Source: Skermanella stibiiresistens SB22
GTDB lineage: Bacteria; Pseudomonadota; Alphaproteobacteria; Azospirillales; Azospirillaceae
Assembly: GCF_000576635.1 (NCBI RefSeq)
Contig: NZ_AVFL01000002.1
Location: 248,001 to 312,000 of the forward strand
Direction of reading: 5' to 3'
Length of the DNA: 64,000 nt
Shown here: piece by piece, positions 44,107 to 53,860 of the stretch
Numbering within the stretch: position 1 is the first letter of the stretch
Layout: each line of letters starts with the position of its first letter
Notes under the pieces: generated by a model
Seen by the model: only the letters and a program-made list of their open reading frames with translations
Databases searched by the model: none
Told to the model about the DNA's origin: nothing
Position numbers and translations under genes: made by a program

Positions 44107-45351
44107 TCAGACGCGCCGGTCGTAAAGAACCCGGCTACGCAGCGTGCCTTCGATCGCCCTCATGTCCGCCAGGATCTCCTGGTCATCGACCTCGCCATCC
44201 ACGTCGAACACGACATAGCCAATTGACGGGTCGGTCTGAAGGTACTGGCCGGTTATGTTGAGGCCCCGGGACGCGAACACCTCGTTCAATTTGCGCAGGA
44301 CACCTGGAACGTTGGCGTGGATGTGCAGGAAGCGGACGCCGCTTTCGCGGACCGGCAACTGGACCTCGGGGAAGTTGACCGCACCCATGGTCGATCCGTT
44401 ATCCGAGTATTCGATCAGCTTCCGCGCGACCTCGTTGCCGATGTTGGCCTGGGCCTCCTTGGTCGAGCCGCCGATATGGGGCGTCAGGATCACGTTGGGC
44501 AGGTCGCGCAGCGGACTGATGAACTCCTCGTTGTCGCTGGCGGGCTCCACCGGAAAGACATCGACGGCGGCGCCCAGCAGGTGACCCGATTTCAGGGCGG
44601 CCGCCAAGGCGTCGATGTCGATGATGCTGCCGCGTGCCGCGTTGATCAGGTAGGAGCCCTTCCTCATGGCCCGGATCTGCTCCGGCCCGATCATGTCGCG
44701 GGTTTGAGCGGTGTCGGGAACATGCAGGCTGACCACATCCGAGAGGGTCAGCAACTCGTCCAGGGTTCGACAGGGCTGCGCGTTACCGAGCGCCAGTTTC
44801 TTCTGCACGTCGTAGAAACGGACCCTCATCCCCAGTGCCTCGGCGATCACCGAGAGCTGGGTACCGATATGGCCGTAGCCGACGATGCCCAGCACCTTGC
44901 CGCGGATCTCGTAGCTGTCCTTGGCCGACTTGACCCAGCCGCCTTGGTGGACGATGCGGGATTTATCCCAGATGCCGCGCATCAGCATGATGATCTCGCC
45001 CATCACCAGTTCCGCGACGCTGCGGGTGTTGCTGTGGGGAGCGTTGAAGACAGGAACGCCGAGTTGCCGCGCGAAGCCGAGATCGACCTGATTGGTGCCG
45101 ATGCAGAAGCATCCGACCGCCATCAGCTTGTCGGCCCGTTCCAGGACGGATCGCGTCAGCTGGGAGCGTGACCGGATGCCGACCATGTGGACACCGGAGA
45201 GGCGCTCGACCAGATCCGCCTCGTCCAGCGCTTTCGGCAGCTTGGTGACATTGGTGTAGCCGTGTTCCGCGAGTTCGGCGACGGCGTTCTCGTGGATACC
45301 TTCCAGCAACAGGATCGAGATCTTTTCCTTGGGGAACGACAGTCTGGACAT
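44107..45351 (-). CDS. serA: D-3-phosphoglycerate dehydrogenase
   Basis: A 414-residue first enzyme of serine synthesis (3-phosphoglycerate to 3-phosphohydroxypyruvate, NAD-dependent). The NAD motif GIVGYGHIGTQLSVIAEALG lies near 160. The D-2-hydroxyacid dehydrogenase signature covers LHVPDTAQTRDMIGPEQIRAMRKGSYLINAARGSIID, and the catalytic E and H are in DVFPVEPASDNEEF and TPHIGGSTKEAQ. The C-terminal ACT domain (about 340-414; FLHIHANVPGVLRKLNEV) gives serine feedback control, as in the E. coli-type enzyme. The ATG at 45351 is the most natural start; a GTG four codons upstream is in frame. Confidence 0.95.
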   Translation of the reverse strand: MSRLSFPKEKISILLLEGIHENAVAELAEHGYTNVTKLPKALDEADLVERLSGVHMVGIRSRSQLTRSVLERADKLMAVGCFCIGTNQVDLGFARQLGVPVFNAPHSNTRSVAELVMGEIIMLMRGIWDKSRIVHQGGWVKSAKDSYEIRGKVLGIVGYGHIGTQLSVIAEALGMRVRFYDVQKKLALGNAQPCRTLDELLTLSDVVSLHVPDTAQTRDMIGPEQIRAMRKGSYLINAARGSIIDIDALAAALKSGHLLGAAVDVFPVEPASDNEEFISPLRDLPNVILTPHIGGSTKEAQANIGNEVARKLIEYSDNGSTMGAVNFPEVQLPVRESGVRFLHIHANVPGVLRKLNEVFASRGLNITGQYLQTDPSIGYVVFDVDGEVDDQEILADMRAIEGTLRSRVLYDRRV

Positions 45352-45615
45352 TTCAGTTTCCACGCGATGAGCCGGATAGGGACGGACGGCAGGGCCGGGA
45401 TGGGAGTTGGGACTACGGCCACCGGCGCGTCATTCTGCTGATTTCGGCGGGTTTATCAAACGGTGGATGGCGTTTGGGTGGCAGGTGCGACTCAACGGCA
45501 TGGCGGGGCGTCTTGCCGGGGAGATCGGTCCACCGATGGGAAATGATTTGTTGAGGGATGTGGGGGATACTCGCGGGACGGTAGGCATTTCGTCACGCCC
45601 GATGTCGAGAACGAC

Positions 45616-45933
45616 ATGATCAAGATAGAAATCACCCTGAGCACGGCTCGCCTGAACGCCGATCGCGCCTGGGACGACCAGTTCGATCCCGTCGACTACG
45701 CCCATAAACTGGAGGGGCGTCTTCGGCCGCGCCTGGAGCATGTCGTGGTGAGGACGACCGCTCTTGGCCATGATCACAACGTGGATATCATCCTACCGGA
45801 CAAAGCGGCCGACCGCCAGGATATGACGGACATGCTGGCCCGGCGGATCGTCGAGGCGGTCCGGTCATTCCATCAAGAGGCGCCCGGAACCGTGTCGAGG
45901 TTGCCGCCGCGCAGGTTCCAGGGCACCGGCTGA
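45616..45933 (+). CDS. Small conserved-looking unknown protein
   Basis: A 105-residue soluble protein with balanced charge and a likely mixed alpha/beta fold (MIKIEITLSTARLNAD, RLEHVVVRTTALGHDHNVDIILP, then a helix MTDMLARRIVEAVRSF). No family is recognised. It may be related to small dimeric alpha/beta (barrel or ferredoxin-like) proteins, but this is only an impression. It stands alone, between serA and a convergent histidine kinase. The ATG lacks a strong ribosome site. Confidence 0.5.
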   Translation: MIKIEITLSTARLNADRAWDDQFDPVDYAHKLEGRLRPRLEHVVVRTTALGHDHNVDIILPDKAADRQDMTDMLARRIVEAVRSFHQEAPGTVSRLPPRRFQGTG

Positions 45934-45955
45934 ATCCGCCGGGCGGGGTGCCCGG

Positions 45956-47575
45956 TCAGACGCCGGCGGTGACTTCGCCCGTCAGGCGCAGGGCGTCGCC
46001 GCGGCTCAGGACGCGGCTGGCGGGAAACACGCAGGTGACCTGGGTGCCGGTCCCGAAGGTGCTGGCGAGTTCCAAGGTACCGCCGTGCAACTCCATCAGA
46101 CGCTTGGCGAGTGGCAGACCGAGCCCGGTGCCCTCGTAGCGCCGGTGGAAGGCGCTGTCGATCTGGCCAAAGCGTTCGAGCGCGATCGGGATATCCTCCA
46201 CCGCGATTCCGATCCCGGTGTCGGTGACCGAAATCTCGAAACCGGCGCCACGCGGACCGGCGGTGACCTCGATCGAGCCGCCGGCTGGCGTGAACTTGAC
46301 CGCGTTGGACAGGAGGTTGAGGACGATCTGCCGGATCCTGCGGGTGTCGGCCCGCAGGAACACATCCTCACCGGGCAGCTCGCAGGTCATGGTCAAGTTC
46401 GACTTCTCCGCGTCGGCGCTGACCATCCGGGCGGCGCCTGCCAGCATGCGGCGCACGTCGATCACATCCTCCGAGAGATCGAGTCGATTGGCGTCCAGCT
46501 TCGACAGATCCAGGACGTCGTTGATCAGGCTGAGCAGGTGGGATCCGCTGTCCCGGATGATGCCGGTGTATTCCCGGTAGCGCTCGTCGCCTAGTGGCCC
46601 ATAGGCCTCGCTGATCATCAGGTCGGCGAAGCCGATCACCGCGTTGAGCGGCGTGCGAAGCTCGTGACTCATGGCGGCCAGGAAGTGCGACTTGGCCTGA
46701 CTGGCCGCCGCCGCGGCCTCCAGGGCCGCCGACAAGTCGCGGGTGGTCGCCCGCAACTCGCGCTGTGTCGCCTCCAGTTCGGCGATGTATCCCCGGAGCC
46801 GGCGCGCCTCGCGGCGGGACCGCGACGCCAGATGCTGATCCAGGATCGAGCCGACGAAGCCGAAGGTCACGATCATGAGCGTCACCGCCGCGACGGCGAC
46901 CGCCAGCGATCTAGGCGCGATCACGTGGGCGGGCAGCGCCAAGGTCGGGTCGGGATGCACCGTCAGTCCGGCCATGGCGGTGAAATGCAATCCGAGGATG
47001 GACGTCATCAAGACCAGCGTGCCCGATATTCTTCTGGACAATCCCCGCTTGCGGATCAGCAGGAAAGCGACGGTCGCCAAGCCAACGCTCAAGGCGATGG
47101 AGATCACGACGGCCGACGGTGCGTGGGTCAGATGGGCGGGCGCGTATATCGCCATCATGCCCACGAAGTGCATGCCGGCCATGGAGCCGCCCGTGATGGC
47201 GCCCCCCAGCGCGGACGCGCGCGATCCGAATCGCCGAACTCCCCACGCCGCCAAGGACATGCCGACACCGGCGCCGCAAATCGCCAGCGTGATCGACAGG
47301 ATCGTCAGGGTGACGTCGTAGCCAACCTGAACGCCGGGAAACCAGGACAGCATCGCGACGAAATGGGTGGCCCAGGTGCCGCACCCCGCGACTGTCGCCG
47401 CCGCCGCGCACCACCCCCAGCGTGACGACCAGCCCGCCACCGTTTCGCGTGGGGTCTGATGGCCGGATCTGGCGCCAACACCGTCCCGGGCCCTGCCCAT
47501 CAGGGTCAGCGCGGTGTAGCAGGAGAACAAGCAAATCAGCGCCGCCAGGGCCACGAGATAAGGATCGTGCGTCAT
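45956..47575 (-). CDS. MHYT-domain sensor histidine kinase
   Basis: A 539-residue membrane sensor. Seven or so helices hold three MHYT repeats, whose signature triplets appear as THFVAMLSW, MHFVGMMAIY and LHFTAMAGLTV, with the histidines and methionines proposed to bind copper and to sense oxygen, CO or NO. A short coiled linker (about 255-300) leads to HisKA (FLAAMSHELRTPLNAVIGFADLM) and an HATPase_c with N box IRQIVLNLLSNAVKFTP, G1 DTGIGIAVEDIP and G2 GTGLGLPLAKRLMELHGG. No response-regulator gene is adjacent. The ATG at 47575 starts the first helix; a few upstream in-frame starts give non-native leaders. Confidence 0.88.
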   Translation of the reverse strand: MTHDPYLVALAALICLFSCYTALTLMGRARDGVGARSGHQTPRETVAGWSSRWGWCAAAATVAGCGTWATHFVAMLSWFPGVQVGYDVTLTILSITLAICGAGVGMSLAAWGVRRFGSRASALGGAITGGSMAGMHFVGMMAIYAPAHLTHAPSAVVISIALSVGLATVAFLLIRKRGLSRRISGTLVLMTSILGLHFTAMAGLTVHPDPTLALPAHVIAPRSLAVAVAAVTLMIVTFGFVGSILDQHLASRSRREARRLRGYIAELEATQRELRATTRDLSAALEAAAAASQAKSHFLAAMSHELRTPLNAVIGFADLMISEAYGPLGDERYREYTGIIRDSGSHLLSLINDVLDLSKLDANRLDLSEDVIDVRRMLAGAARMVSADAEKSNLTMTCELPGEDVFLRADTRRIRQIVLNLLSNAVKFTPAGGSIEVTAGPRGAGFEISVTDTGIGIAVEDIPIALERFGQIDSAFHRRYEGTGLGLPLAKRLMELHGGTLELASTFGTGTQVTCVFPASRVLSRGDALRLTGEVTAGV

Positions 47576-47770
47576 GGCGAAAGAGGAATGCGGCTGGAGC
47601 GGGGAGAACTGGGGTGTCGCGATCATGGCGTCGCAGGATGCCAGAAGGCGCATGACACCGCAGCGTGCCAATTCGTTATAGAAGTGGGCCGGAAAAAGGA
47701 CGGCTCCACGACGACTGGCCAGCCTTCGCGGCGGAGGCCGAAAGTTGGAAGCGAACCCCGTCGCGGCCGC

Positions 47771-50359
47771 TCAGATCGACCGGATGGACGCGATGAAGTC
47801 GTTGACGGTATGCTCCATGTCGGTCGCCTCGCCACCCAGCCGCTCGGCGGCGCTTTGCAGCTCCCGCGCGACCGTCTCCGTTTCGCGGGCGTGATCGCTG
47901 ACCAGGGCGATGTCGCTGCCAATGCGCTGCACGCTGCCGGAAACGCTCTGCGTGGTCCGCGCGATCTCCCGGGTGGCGCCACGCTGCTGCTCGACCGCTC
48001 CGGCCACCGTTCCGGTCGCGACGTCCATCTGCTGGATGATTTCCGAGATCCCGCGGATCGCCTCGGTCGCGTTGAGCGTCTCGTGGCGGATGCCGTCGAT
48101 CCGGGCGGAGATCTCCTCGGTCGCCCGCGCGGCCTGCGAGGCCAGGTTCTTGACCTCGTTGGCGACGACGGCGAAGCCTTTGCCGGCTTCGCCGGCGCGG
48201 GCGGCCTCGATCGTGGCGTTGAGCGCGAGCAGGTTGGTCTGCTCGGAAATGTCGCGGATCAGCAGGACGACGTCGCCCACGCTCTGGGCGACCCGGACCA
48301 GGCTTTCCAGGTCGGTCCTGACGCGATCCGCCTCGGTCACGCTGCGCCGCGCCAGACCGGTGGTTGCCAGCATGTTTTCGGCGATGCCGGCGATGGAGGC
48401 TGCCATCTGTTCGGTCGCGGACGCCACGGCACCAAGATTGCGGCCGGTCATGCCGGCCTCGTCGGCGACGGTTTCCGACCGTCTCATGGCCTGCTCCGCC
48501 ACTTGCAGCAACTGGCGGGCATCCTCCATCTGCCGCCGTGACGCGGCGGAGACCTGTTGCGCCAGGGGCAGCAGTCGGCTTTCGCAAGTTCCGGCCAAGT
48601 CGCCCAGCACCTGCCGGCGCTCGGTGTCGGCTTGTGCGCGGGCGTTTTCGGCCAGGATCTCCGCTTCGACGCGGAGTCGCGCGTTGTCCTTGAAGGCGAC
48701 CAGCGAGTCCGCCATCTGCCCCAACTCGCCCTTCTGCCCTTGGTTCGGTATCGTTGTCTCCAGCGCGCCATGGGCGATGGCGTCCATCGCCTCGCTCATG
48801 CGGGAGATGCCGACCGAGACGTGGCGCCCGAGGATGAAGGCGAAGGCCAACGCGGCCGCTATGGCGACCGCCAGGGTTGTGACGATGAACGCGACCGAGG
48901 CGCGCTTGCCTTCCTCCGCGGCGATCAGGCCGGCGTCGGAGAAGGTTCGGGACTGGGTGGACGCCTCCACCGCCGCGGCGTTCATGTCGCGAGCCAGCAG
49001 GATCGCGGTCGCCTGCAAGTCGATCTGCGCCACGAAACTAGCCTCCAACGGCGGCAGCAACTTCCGCATGCTGGTGATCTGCTCGTTGTCTCCCGTCTGC
49101 TTCGAGATCTCGTCCAAATGGCCCGTGACCCGCGCCATCATCCCAGCGATCTCCTCGCGGATGACCTGCCGCTTGCCGGACGCGAGATCCGACAGCGCCT
49201 GGGCCACCTGGAGCGCCACCGTCCTGATCTGCCGTCCCCGGTCGGCCGCCGCCATGGAGCGGACATAGGCGGACCGGGCGTCGACCGCCTTGGTCTCGGC
49301 GGCGGAACGGACACCGACGTACCGATCCTTGATCGCTTCCATCGACGCGGCGATACCCCGGGATTGGGCCTCGTCCACCGTGGAGAGCTGGAGCAGTTCC
49401 GAATGGGCGGCGGCCATCTGGCGGGTCAGGTCGATCACCTGGGTCGCCAGGGCCTTCATCGGCTGGAGTTCGGGGTGGGTCACCACCGGCACCGAGGCGG
49501 GGTTGCCGATGGTGGAGGTGGCCCGCGCGCGCCAAGCCCACGCGGTCAGGTCGCCGGCTTCCGCGCGGACCTCCATGGATGTCTCGTCGGGCAATGCCGC
49601 GTGCAGATCGTCCATCTCCTTCAGGAGGCGGAAGATGACTTCCCGATAGCTCTCGTATCCGGCATGGGCGGCCGAGGTCTCACCGATCGAGTGCAGATAG
49701 GCCTCGATGATCTCCAGCGCCGGCCCGCTATCGTCTGGCGGCAGTCCGACGGTCCGCTCGGCGGCGGTCATCAGCGATTCGAGCGCCGGCGTGATCTCGC
49801 TGCTATCGGGATGATTGAGGAAGGCCATTTCCGCGAGTTGGGCGTCCACCACGTCATCGCGGATCGACAGGACGAGATCGGCCATCGTGCTGGCCTGCCG
49901 CGCCGCCGTTTCCGCCTCCTCCAGTTCATGTCCGGCGACGCGGGCCAGCTTGACCTGGGCGGTCACCAGCTGGTCCGAAAGCGTGCCAAGTTGCTGAACC
50001 GACTGGCCAATGGCGGCGTCGCCTTGCAGCAATCGCCCTTCGACATCGACGAAGGCGTGGAAGGCGCGGGCGTAACGGTCGGCGGACGCGCGTTCCGCCG
50101 TCATGCCACCATCACCGAAGCGCTGGACGATCGACTCCAGGCGGCGCTTGGCCTCGTCCGACGCGGTGAGGTCGCCGCGCAACGCGCTCCACTCCAACGC
50201 CCTGACCTCCCCCAACGCCAGGGAGAGTCCCGTCGCGGCCGTACCGTGCTCCACCGAGGCCGCGTATCGGTACAAACCGGCCAGTCCCACCATTCCGACC
50301 ACGGCGACGAGACAGATGATCGTGAAGTAGCCGGCGGCTATGGTGGTCTTGAGTTTCAT
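47771..50359 (-). CDS. Large methyl-accepting chemotaxis protein
   Basis: An 862-residue chemoreceptor. TM1 is near residues 8-30 ([22 protein letters not shown]) and is followed by an unusually long helical periplasmic domain of about 455 residues. TM2 is near 490-515 ([19 protein letters not shown]) and HAMP follows. The signalling domain tip reads [20 protein letters not shown] near residue 710. The periplasmic region is about twice the length of ordinary four-helix sensors, so a tandem helical bimodular (HBM-like) sensor is a possibility. No C-terminal pentapeptide is seen. The ATG at 50359 is the natural start; a longer in-frame leader is arginine-rich. It lies next to the MHYT kinase but outside the che operon. 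Confidence 0.9.
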   Translation of the reverse strand: MKLKTTIAAGYFTIICLVAVVGMVGLAGLYRYAASVEHGTAATGLSLALGEVRALEWSALRGDLTASDEAKRRLESIVQRFGDGGMTAERASADRYARAFHAFVDVEGRLLQGDAAIGQSVQQLGTLSDQLVTAQVKLARVAGHELEEAETAARQASTMADLVLSIRDDVVDAQLAEMAFLNHPDSSEITPALESLMTAAERTVGLPPDDSGPALEIIEAYLHSIGETSAAHAGYESYREVIFRLLKEMDDLHAALPDETSMEVRAEAGDLTAWAWRARATSTIGNPASVPVVTHPELQPMKALATQVIDLTRQMAAAHSELLQLSTVDEAQSRGIAASMEAIKDRYVGVRSAAETKAVDARSAYVRSMAAADRGRQIRTVALQVAQALSDLASGKRQVIREEIAGMMARVTGHLDEISKQTGDNEQITSMRKLLPPLEASFVAQIDLQATAILLARDMNAAAVEASTQSRTFSDAGLIAAEEGKRASVAFIVTTLAVAIAAALAFAFILGRHVSVGISRMSEAMDAIAHGALETTIPNQGQKGELGQMADSLVAFKDNARLRVEAEILAENARAQADTERRQVLGDLAGTCESRLLPLAQQVSAASRRQMEDARQLLQVAEQAMRRSETVADEAGMTGRNLGAVASATEQMAASIAGIAENMLATTGLARRSVTEADRVRTDLESLVRVAQSVGDVVLLIRDISEQTNLLALNATIEAARAGEAGKGFAVVANEVKNLASQAARATEEISARIDGIRHETLNATEAIRGISEIIQQMDVATGTVAGAVEQQRGATREIARTTQSVSGSVQRIGSDIALVSDHARETETVARELQSAAERLGGEATDMEHTVNDFIASIRSI

Positions 50360-50471
50360 GATGACCCTGTGACGTGTGAGCCCGCGGAGGAAGCGCCGTC
50401 GATTGGCCGGCCTTCCCACCGCCGTTGGCTCGCACAGTGATGCTGCGACCGCAAAAGTAACCAACGAACTA

Positions 50472-50499
50472 AGGTTTCCGCTAATTTTAGCCGAAACCT
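50472..50499 (-). terminator. Near-perfect hairpin after the small secreted protein gene
   Basis: AGGTTTC (50472-50478) pairs with GAAACCT (50493-50499), and after one mismatch GCTAA pairs with TTAGC around a 2-base loop. It lies 16 bases past the stop of the gene at 50516 in its reading direction and is followed by a T-rich stretch on that strand. The shape fits an intrinsic terminator. Confidence 0.55.
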
Positions 50500-50515
50500 C
50501 CGCCCTGTGGTGGCC

Positions 50516-50881
50516 TCAGCGCACCGGCTGCCGGCCCAGAGCGGCGATCGCCGTGCGCAACGCGCCGATGCCCCCGTCATAGTCCCAGACCCCGCAAGCC
50601 TTGTTGCCTTCGCCACGCAATGCGCGCGCCGCGGTCTTGGCGGCGTCATCGATCTTGGCGCCGGCCACGCCATCGTCGAACTGGCTGACCAGCACCTGAC
50701 AGGCTACGGCCCGCGAGATGTCGGCTTTACGCGGTTCCGGTACGGCGACGGTCGGTGCGGCCTGGACCTCGCCGGATGGCGCCGTTTCCGCCGTCTGGGC
50801 CGCCGCCGAGCCGATCATGGGGCCGAGCGGCGATAGGAGCGTGAAAGCCAGGGTCGCGAGGTTGCGCGTGTATGGGGTCAT
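50516..50881 (-). CDS. Small secreted protein of unknown function
   Basis: A 121-residue protein with a predicted signal peptide (NLATLAFTLLSPLGPMIGSAAAQ). A Pro/Ala-rich stretch (VQAAPTVAVPEP) follows, then a compact C-terminal half with two cysteines (SRAVACQVLVSQFDD and GNKACGVWDYDGG) that could form a disulfide in the periplasm. No family is recognised. The ATG at 50881 has a good GGGAGGA site. It is followed by a near-perfect hairpin terminator. Confidence 0.65.
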   Translation of the reverse strand: MTPYTRNLATLAFTLLSPLGPMIGSAAAQTAETAPSGEVQAAPTVAVPEPRKADISRAVACQVLVSQFDDGVAGAKIDDAAKTAARALRGEGNKACGVWDYDGGIGALRTAIAALGRQPVR

Positions 50882-51061
50882 GACGAATCCTCCCATTGCT
50901 GTTTTGACACGAGAGAAACCGATCGGAGTAGCGCCTGTCAATCCGTGAGACCGTTCGGCGGAGGGACTGGGCTAACGCGTCACAGGGGCGCCAAATTGCC
51001 CAACTCCTTTCCCGTGAATTGGTCGGTTACTTTCACCATTCCCGGCATCAAGGAGGCCCTC

Positions 51062-51463
51062 ATGGACAGAAGTCAAAGCTTCAGCCATCACGACGTTCCC
51101 GAGATCGGCAAACCCCTCTCTCCCTATAGCCACGTGGTCTCCGATGGACTCTACGCGTTCCTGGCCGGCCAGCTCGCCTTCCATCCGGATCGTGGCGCGG
51201 TCGTCCCCGGCACGATCGAGGAGGAGTGCGCCCAGGCGATGGATCTGCTGGGCATGGCGCTGCGCTCGATCGGCTTGGAGTTCTCCGATGTCGTCAAGGT
51301 CACGATCCACATGACCGACCTGACCATGCTCGGCCGGATGAACGCGGTCTACGCGCGTTATTTCGACCCGGACCGCCTGCCCGCCCGCACCTGCACGGGG
51401 GCGGCGTCGCTGATCGGTGGTGGCCAGATCGAGATCGATTGCGTCGCGAGGCTGCGGACATGA
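51062..51463 (+). CDS. RidA (YjgF/YER057c) family imine/enamine deaminase
   Basis: A 133-residue trimeric RidA-family protein that hydrolyses reactive 2-aminoacrylate and related enamines. The family stretches are KPLSPYSHVVSDGLYAFLAGQLAFHP, VVKVTIHMTDLTMLGRMNAVYARYF, and RLPARTCTGAASLIGGGQIEIDCVA. The residue R of LPARTC and the terminal E of IEIDC fit the catalytic arginine/glutamate positions. The ATG at 51062 has an AAGGAGG site. It overlaps the downstream hydrolase gene by 4 bases, so it is tied to the cyclic-amide locus rather than being a housekeeping copy. Confidence 0.9.
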   Translation: MDRSQSFSHHDVPEIGKPLSPYSHVVSDGLYAFLAGQLAFHPDRGAVVPGTIEEECAQAMDLLGMALRSIGLEFSDVVKVTIHMTDLTMLGRMNAVYARYFDPDRLPARTCTGAASLIGGGQIEIDCVARLRT

Positions 51464-52380
51464 CCGGCGATCCACCCAGCGCGGCCGGTCGACCGGCCCT
51501 GGCGGACCACGGACGCTATGATTATTCGCCGATCAAGGGCCGGCCCGCCTACGACTGGCCGGACAGGCGCCGGCTGGCGGTCTATGTCGGCCTGAACCTG
51601 GAGCATTTCGCGTTCGGCGAGGGGATGGGCGCCGAGCTGTGCCCCGGCGGTCCGCCGCCCGACGTGTTGAACTACGCTTGGCGCGACTATGGCAATCGCG
51701 TAGGGGCTTGGCGCCTGCTCGACCTGTTCGACCAGTTGGCGCTGCCCGCCTCGGTGCTCGTCAATGGATCGCTCTACGGTTATTGCCCGGAATTGCTCGC
51801 CGCGTTCCGCCGGCGGCGGGACGAGTTCGTCGGCCACGGCTGGACCAACGCCGAGCGCCAGGGCCCGTTGAGCCCATCCGACGAAGCCGCCCTGATCGCC
51901 GAAAGCACCGATATCATCGCCCGGCATGAGGGCGAGCCGCCGAGTGGCTGGCTGGGGCCCTGGATCTCGGAAAGCCGCGTCACCCCCGATCTCCTGTCGG
52001 AGCGGGGCTACCGCTATGTCCTGGATTGGTGCATGGACGACCAGCCGGTCTGGCTCCGGACCCGCGCCGGCCGGCTGCTGGCCGTCCCCTATCCTCAGGA
52101 ACTCAACGACATTCCGGCGATCGTCGGGCGGCGGATGGGCGCCTCCGACTTCGCCGACATGATCGTCGACCAGTTCGATGAGATGCTGGAGCAGTCGCGG
52201 GAGGGACCGCTGGTGATGGGGATCGCGCTCCACGCCTATATCGTCGGGCAACCATACCGGTTGCGCCACCTGCGGCGGGCGCTGGCCCACATCGCCAGCC
52301 GCCGCGACGACATCTGGCTGACCACGGCGGGGGCCATTTCGGACCACTGCCATGGCCTGCCGGAGGGCGTCGTTCCGTAG
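51460..52380 (+). CDS. Polysaccharide-deacetylase-family hydrolase (PuuE/allantoinase-like)
   Basis: A 306-residue member of the NodB/polysaccharide deacetylase superfamily, in the branch that includes cytosolic PuuE-type allantoinases (about 300 residues, no signal peptide). Recognised features are LAVYVGLNLEHFAFGEG, RDYGNRVGAWRLLDLFDQL, VLVNGSLYGYCPELL, and FVGHGWTNAERQG with the metal-like H. WLGPWISESRVTPDLLSERGY and the late GIALHAYIVGQPYRLRHL follow. The usual double aspartate at the start of the NodB domain is not plain here, as in some PuuE relatives. Substrates are likely cyclic amides or ureides by context. It overlaps ridA as ATGA, and its stop is part of a symmetric hairpin with the hydA stop. 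Confidence 0.75.
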   Translation: MTGDPPSAAGRPALADHGRYDYSPIKGRPAYDWPDRRRLAVYVGLNLEHFAFGEGMGAELCPGGPPPDVLNYAWRDYGNRVGAWRLLDLFDQLALPASVLVNGSLYGYCPELLAAFRRRRDEFVGHGWTNAERQGPLSPSDEAALIAESTDIIARHEGEPPSGWLGPWISESRVTPDLLSERGYRYVLDWCMDDQPVWLRTRAGRLLAVPYPQELNDIPAIVGRRMGASDFADMIVDQFDEMLEQSREGPLVMGIALHAYIVGQPYRLRHLRRALAHIASRRDDIWLTTAGAISDHCHGLPEGVVP

Positions 52381-52398
52381 CCTTCGTCGGGAAGGCTA
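52378..52398. terminator. Hairpin whose two arms contain both convergent stop codons
   Basis: TAGCCTTC (52378-52385) and GAAGGCTA (52391-52398) form a perfect 8-bp stem with a 5-base loop. The first TAG is the hydrolase stop on the plus strand and the last CTA is the dihydropyrimidinase stop on the minus strand. It would act as a compact bidirectional end. A T-run is absent. Confidence 0.5.
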
Positions 52399-53829
52399 GG
52401 CCGGCAGCCAGCTTTTGCCCTGGGGCTTCGCGAAGGGCGACAGGTCGCGCTTCAGGAAGGTCCCATGACCGGGCTGGCCAACGATCACCCCGTCCTCCAT
52501 CACGACACCGCCCCGCACGATCACGGTGGTTGGCCAGCCGGTGATCTCCATCCCCTCATACGGCGTGTAGTCGGCGCCGTGGTGAAGGTTCTCCTGGAGG
52601 ATCGGCCGGCGCAATTCCGGATCCCATATCGCGATGTCGGCGTCGGCGCCGACCGAGATGGTGCCCTTGCGGCCACCAAGCCCATACATCCGGGCATGGT
52701 TGGTCGAGGTCAGGGCGACGAATTGCTGAAGGTCGATCCTACCCTTGACCACCCCCTCGGAGAACAGGATCGGCAGCCGCGTCTCGACACCGGGAATGCC
52801 GTTCGGAACCCAGCGGAACGCGGTCTTCTCACCCTTGCGCTTCTTGCCGGCGGGGCTGTCGTAGCGGAACGGGCAATGGTCGGACGAGTAGGTCGCGAAG
52901 GTGCCGTTCGCCAGCCCGCGCCAGCAGGCCTCCTGGCTTTCCGGATCGCGCGGCGGCGGGCTGCACACGTATTTGGCGCCCTCCATGTTGAGGCCGCGCA
53001 TGTCCTCCGCCGTCAGGACGAGGTATTGCGGGCAGGTCTCGCCATAGATCTTCAACCCGCGCGACTGGGCCCAGCGGATCTGCTCGAGCGCGTCGGCGGA
53101 CGAGACGTGGACGATCATGATCGGAACGTCGACCAGTTCGGCGAAGGTGATGGCGCGGTGGGTCGCCTCGCGCTCGACCGGGGCCGGGCGGGATGTGCCG
53201 TGGAAATAGGGCTCGGTATGGCCGGCGCGTTCCAGCCGCTCGGTCATGAAGCGGATCGCGTCGTAGTTCTCGGCGTGGACCATCACCAGCGCGCTCTCGC
53301 GCCGGGCGACGTCGAACACCTCCAGCATCTCGCGGTCGTTCAGCTTCAAGTCCTCATAGGTCATGAAGACCTTGAACGAGGTATAGCCGTCGCGAACCAA
53401 GGCCGGCAGATCCTGGCCCAGCGTCTGTTCGTTGGGGTCCGAGACGATCAGGTGGAAAGCGTAGTCCACCAGGCATTTGCCATCGGCGCGCTTGTGGTAA
53501 TCGGTGACGGCGGCGCGCAGGCTCTGCCCTCTGTTCTGGAGGGCGAAGGGGATCACCGTCGTATTGCCGCCAGCCGCCGCCGAACGGGTGCCACTGACGA
53601 AATCGTCGGCCATCACCGTCTCGTCACCGGAGGGCTGGTCGATATGCACATGGCTGTCGATGCCGCCGGGCAGCACCAGCTTGCCGCCTGCGTCGATCTC
53701 GCGGGCGCCGCCGGACAGGCGTTCCGCCAGGGCCGCGATGCGTCCGTCGCGGACGCCGACGTCGCAGCGCGAGGTTTCCGACGCGGTGACAACCGTGCCG
53801 CCGCGGATCACCAAATCGAAGCTGTCCAT
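52396..53829 (-). CDS. Dihydropyrimidinase / D-hydantoinase
   Basis: A 477-residue amidohydrolase that opens six- or five-membered cyclic ureides (dihydrouracil, hydantoin). It shows the metal-binding start PGGIDSHVHIDQP, the carboxylated-lysine region YTSFKVFMTYE, metal histidines in MIVHVSSADALEQIRWA and MVHAENYD, and VCSPPPRD followed by FATYSSDHCPFRYD near residue 310. The length and motifs fit dihydropyrimidinase rather than dihydroorotase or allantoinase, but closely related allantoinases exist and the context (ureidoglycolate lyase) leaves the substrate open. The ATG at 53829 has an AAAGGA site. It lies downstream of the class V aminotransferase gene, 31 bases apart. Confidence 0.88.
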   Translation of the reverse strand: MDSFDLVIRGGTVVTASETSRCDVGVRDGRIAALAERLSGGAREIDAGGKLVLPGGIDSHVHIDQPSGDETVMADDFVSGTRSAAAGGNTTVIPFALQNRGQSLRAAVTDYHKRADGKCLVDYAFHLIVSDPNEQTLGQDLPALVRDGYTSFKVFMTYEDLKLNDREMLEVFDVARRESALVMVHAENYDAIRFMTERLERAGHTEPYFHGTSRPAPVEREATHRAITFAELVDVPIMIVHVSSADALEQIRWAQSRGLKIYGETCPQYLVLTAEDMRGLNMEGAKYVCSPPPRDPESQEACWRGLANGTFATYSSDHCPFRYDSPAGKKRKGEKTAFRWVPNGIPGVETRLPILFSEGVVKGRIDLQQFVALTSTNHARMYGLGGRKGTISVGADADIAIWDPELRRPILQENLHHGADYTPYEGMEITGWPTTVIVRGGVVMEDGVIVGQPGHGTFLKRDLSPFAKPQGKSWLPA

Positions 53830-53860
53830 CACAAGTCCTTTCCGCGTGGATTGAGGGGCG

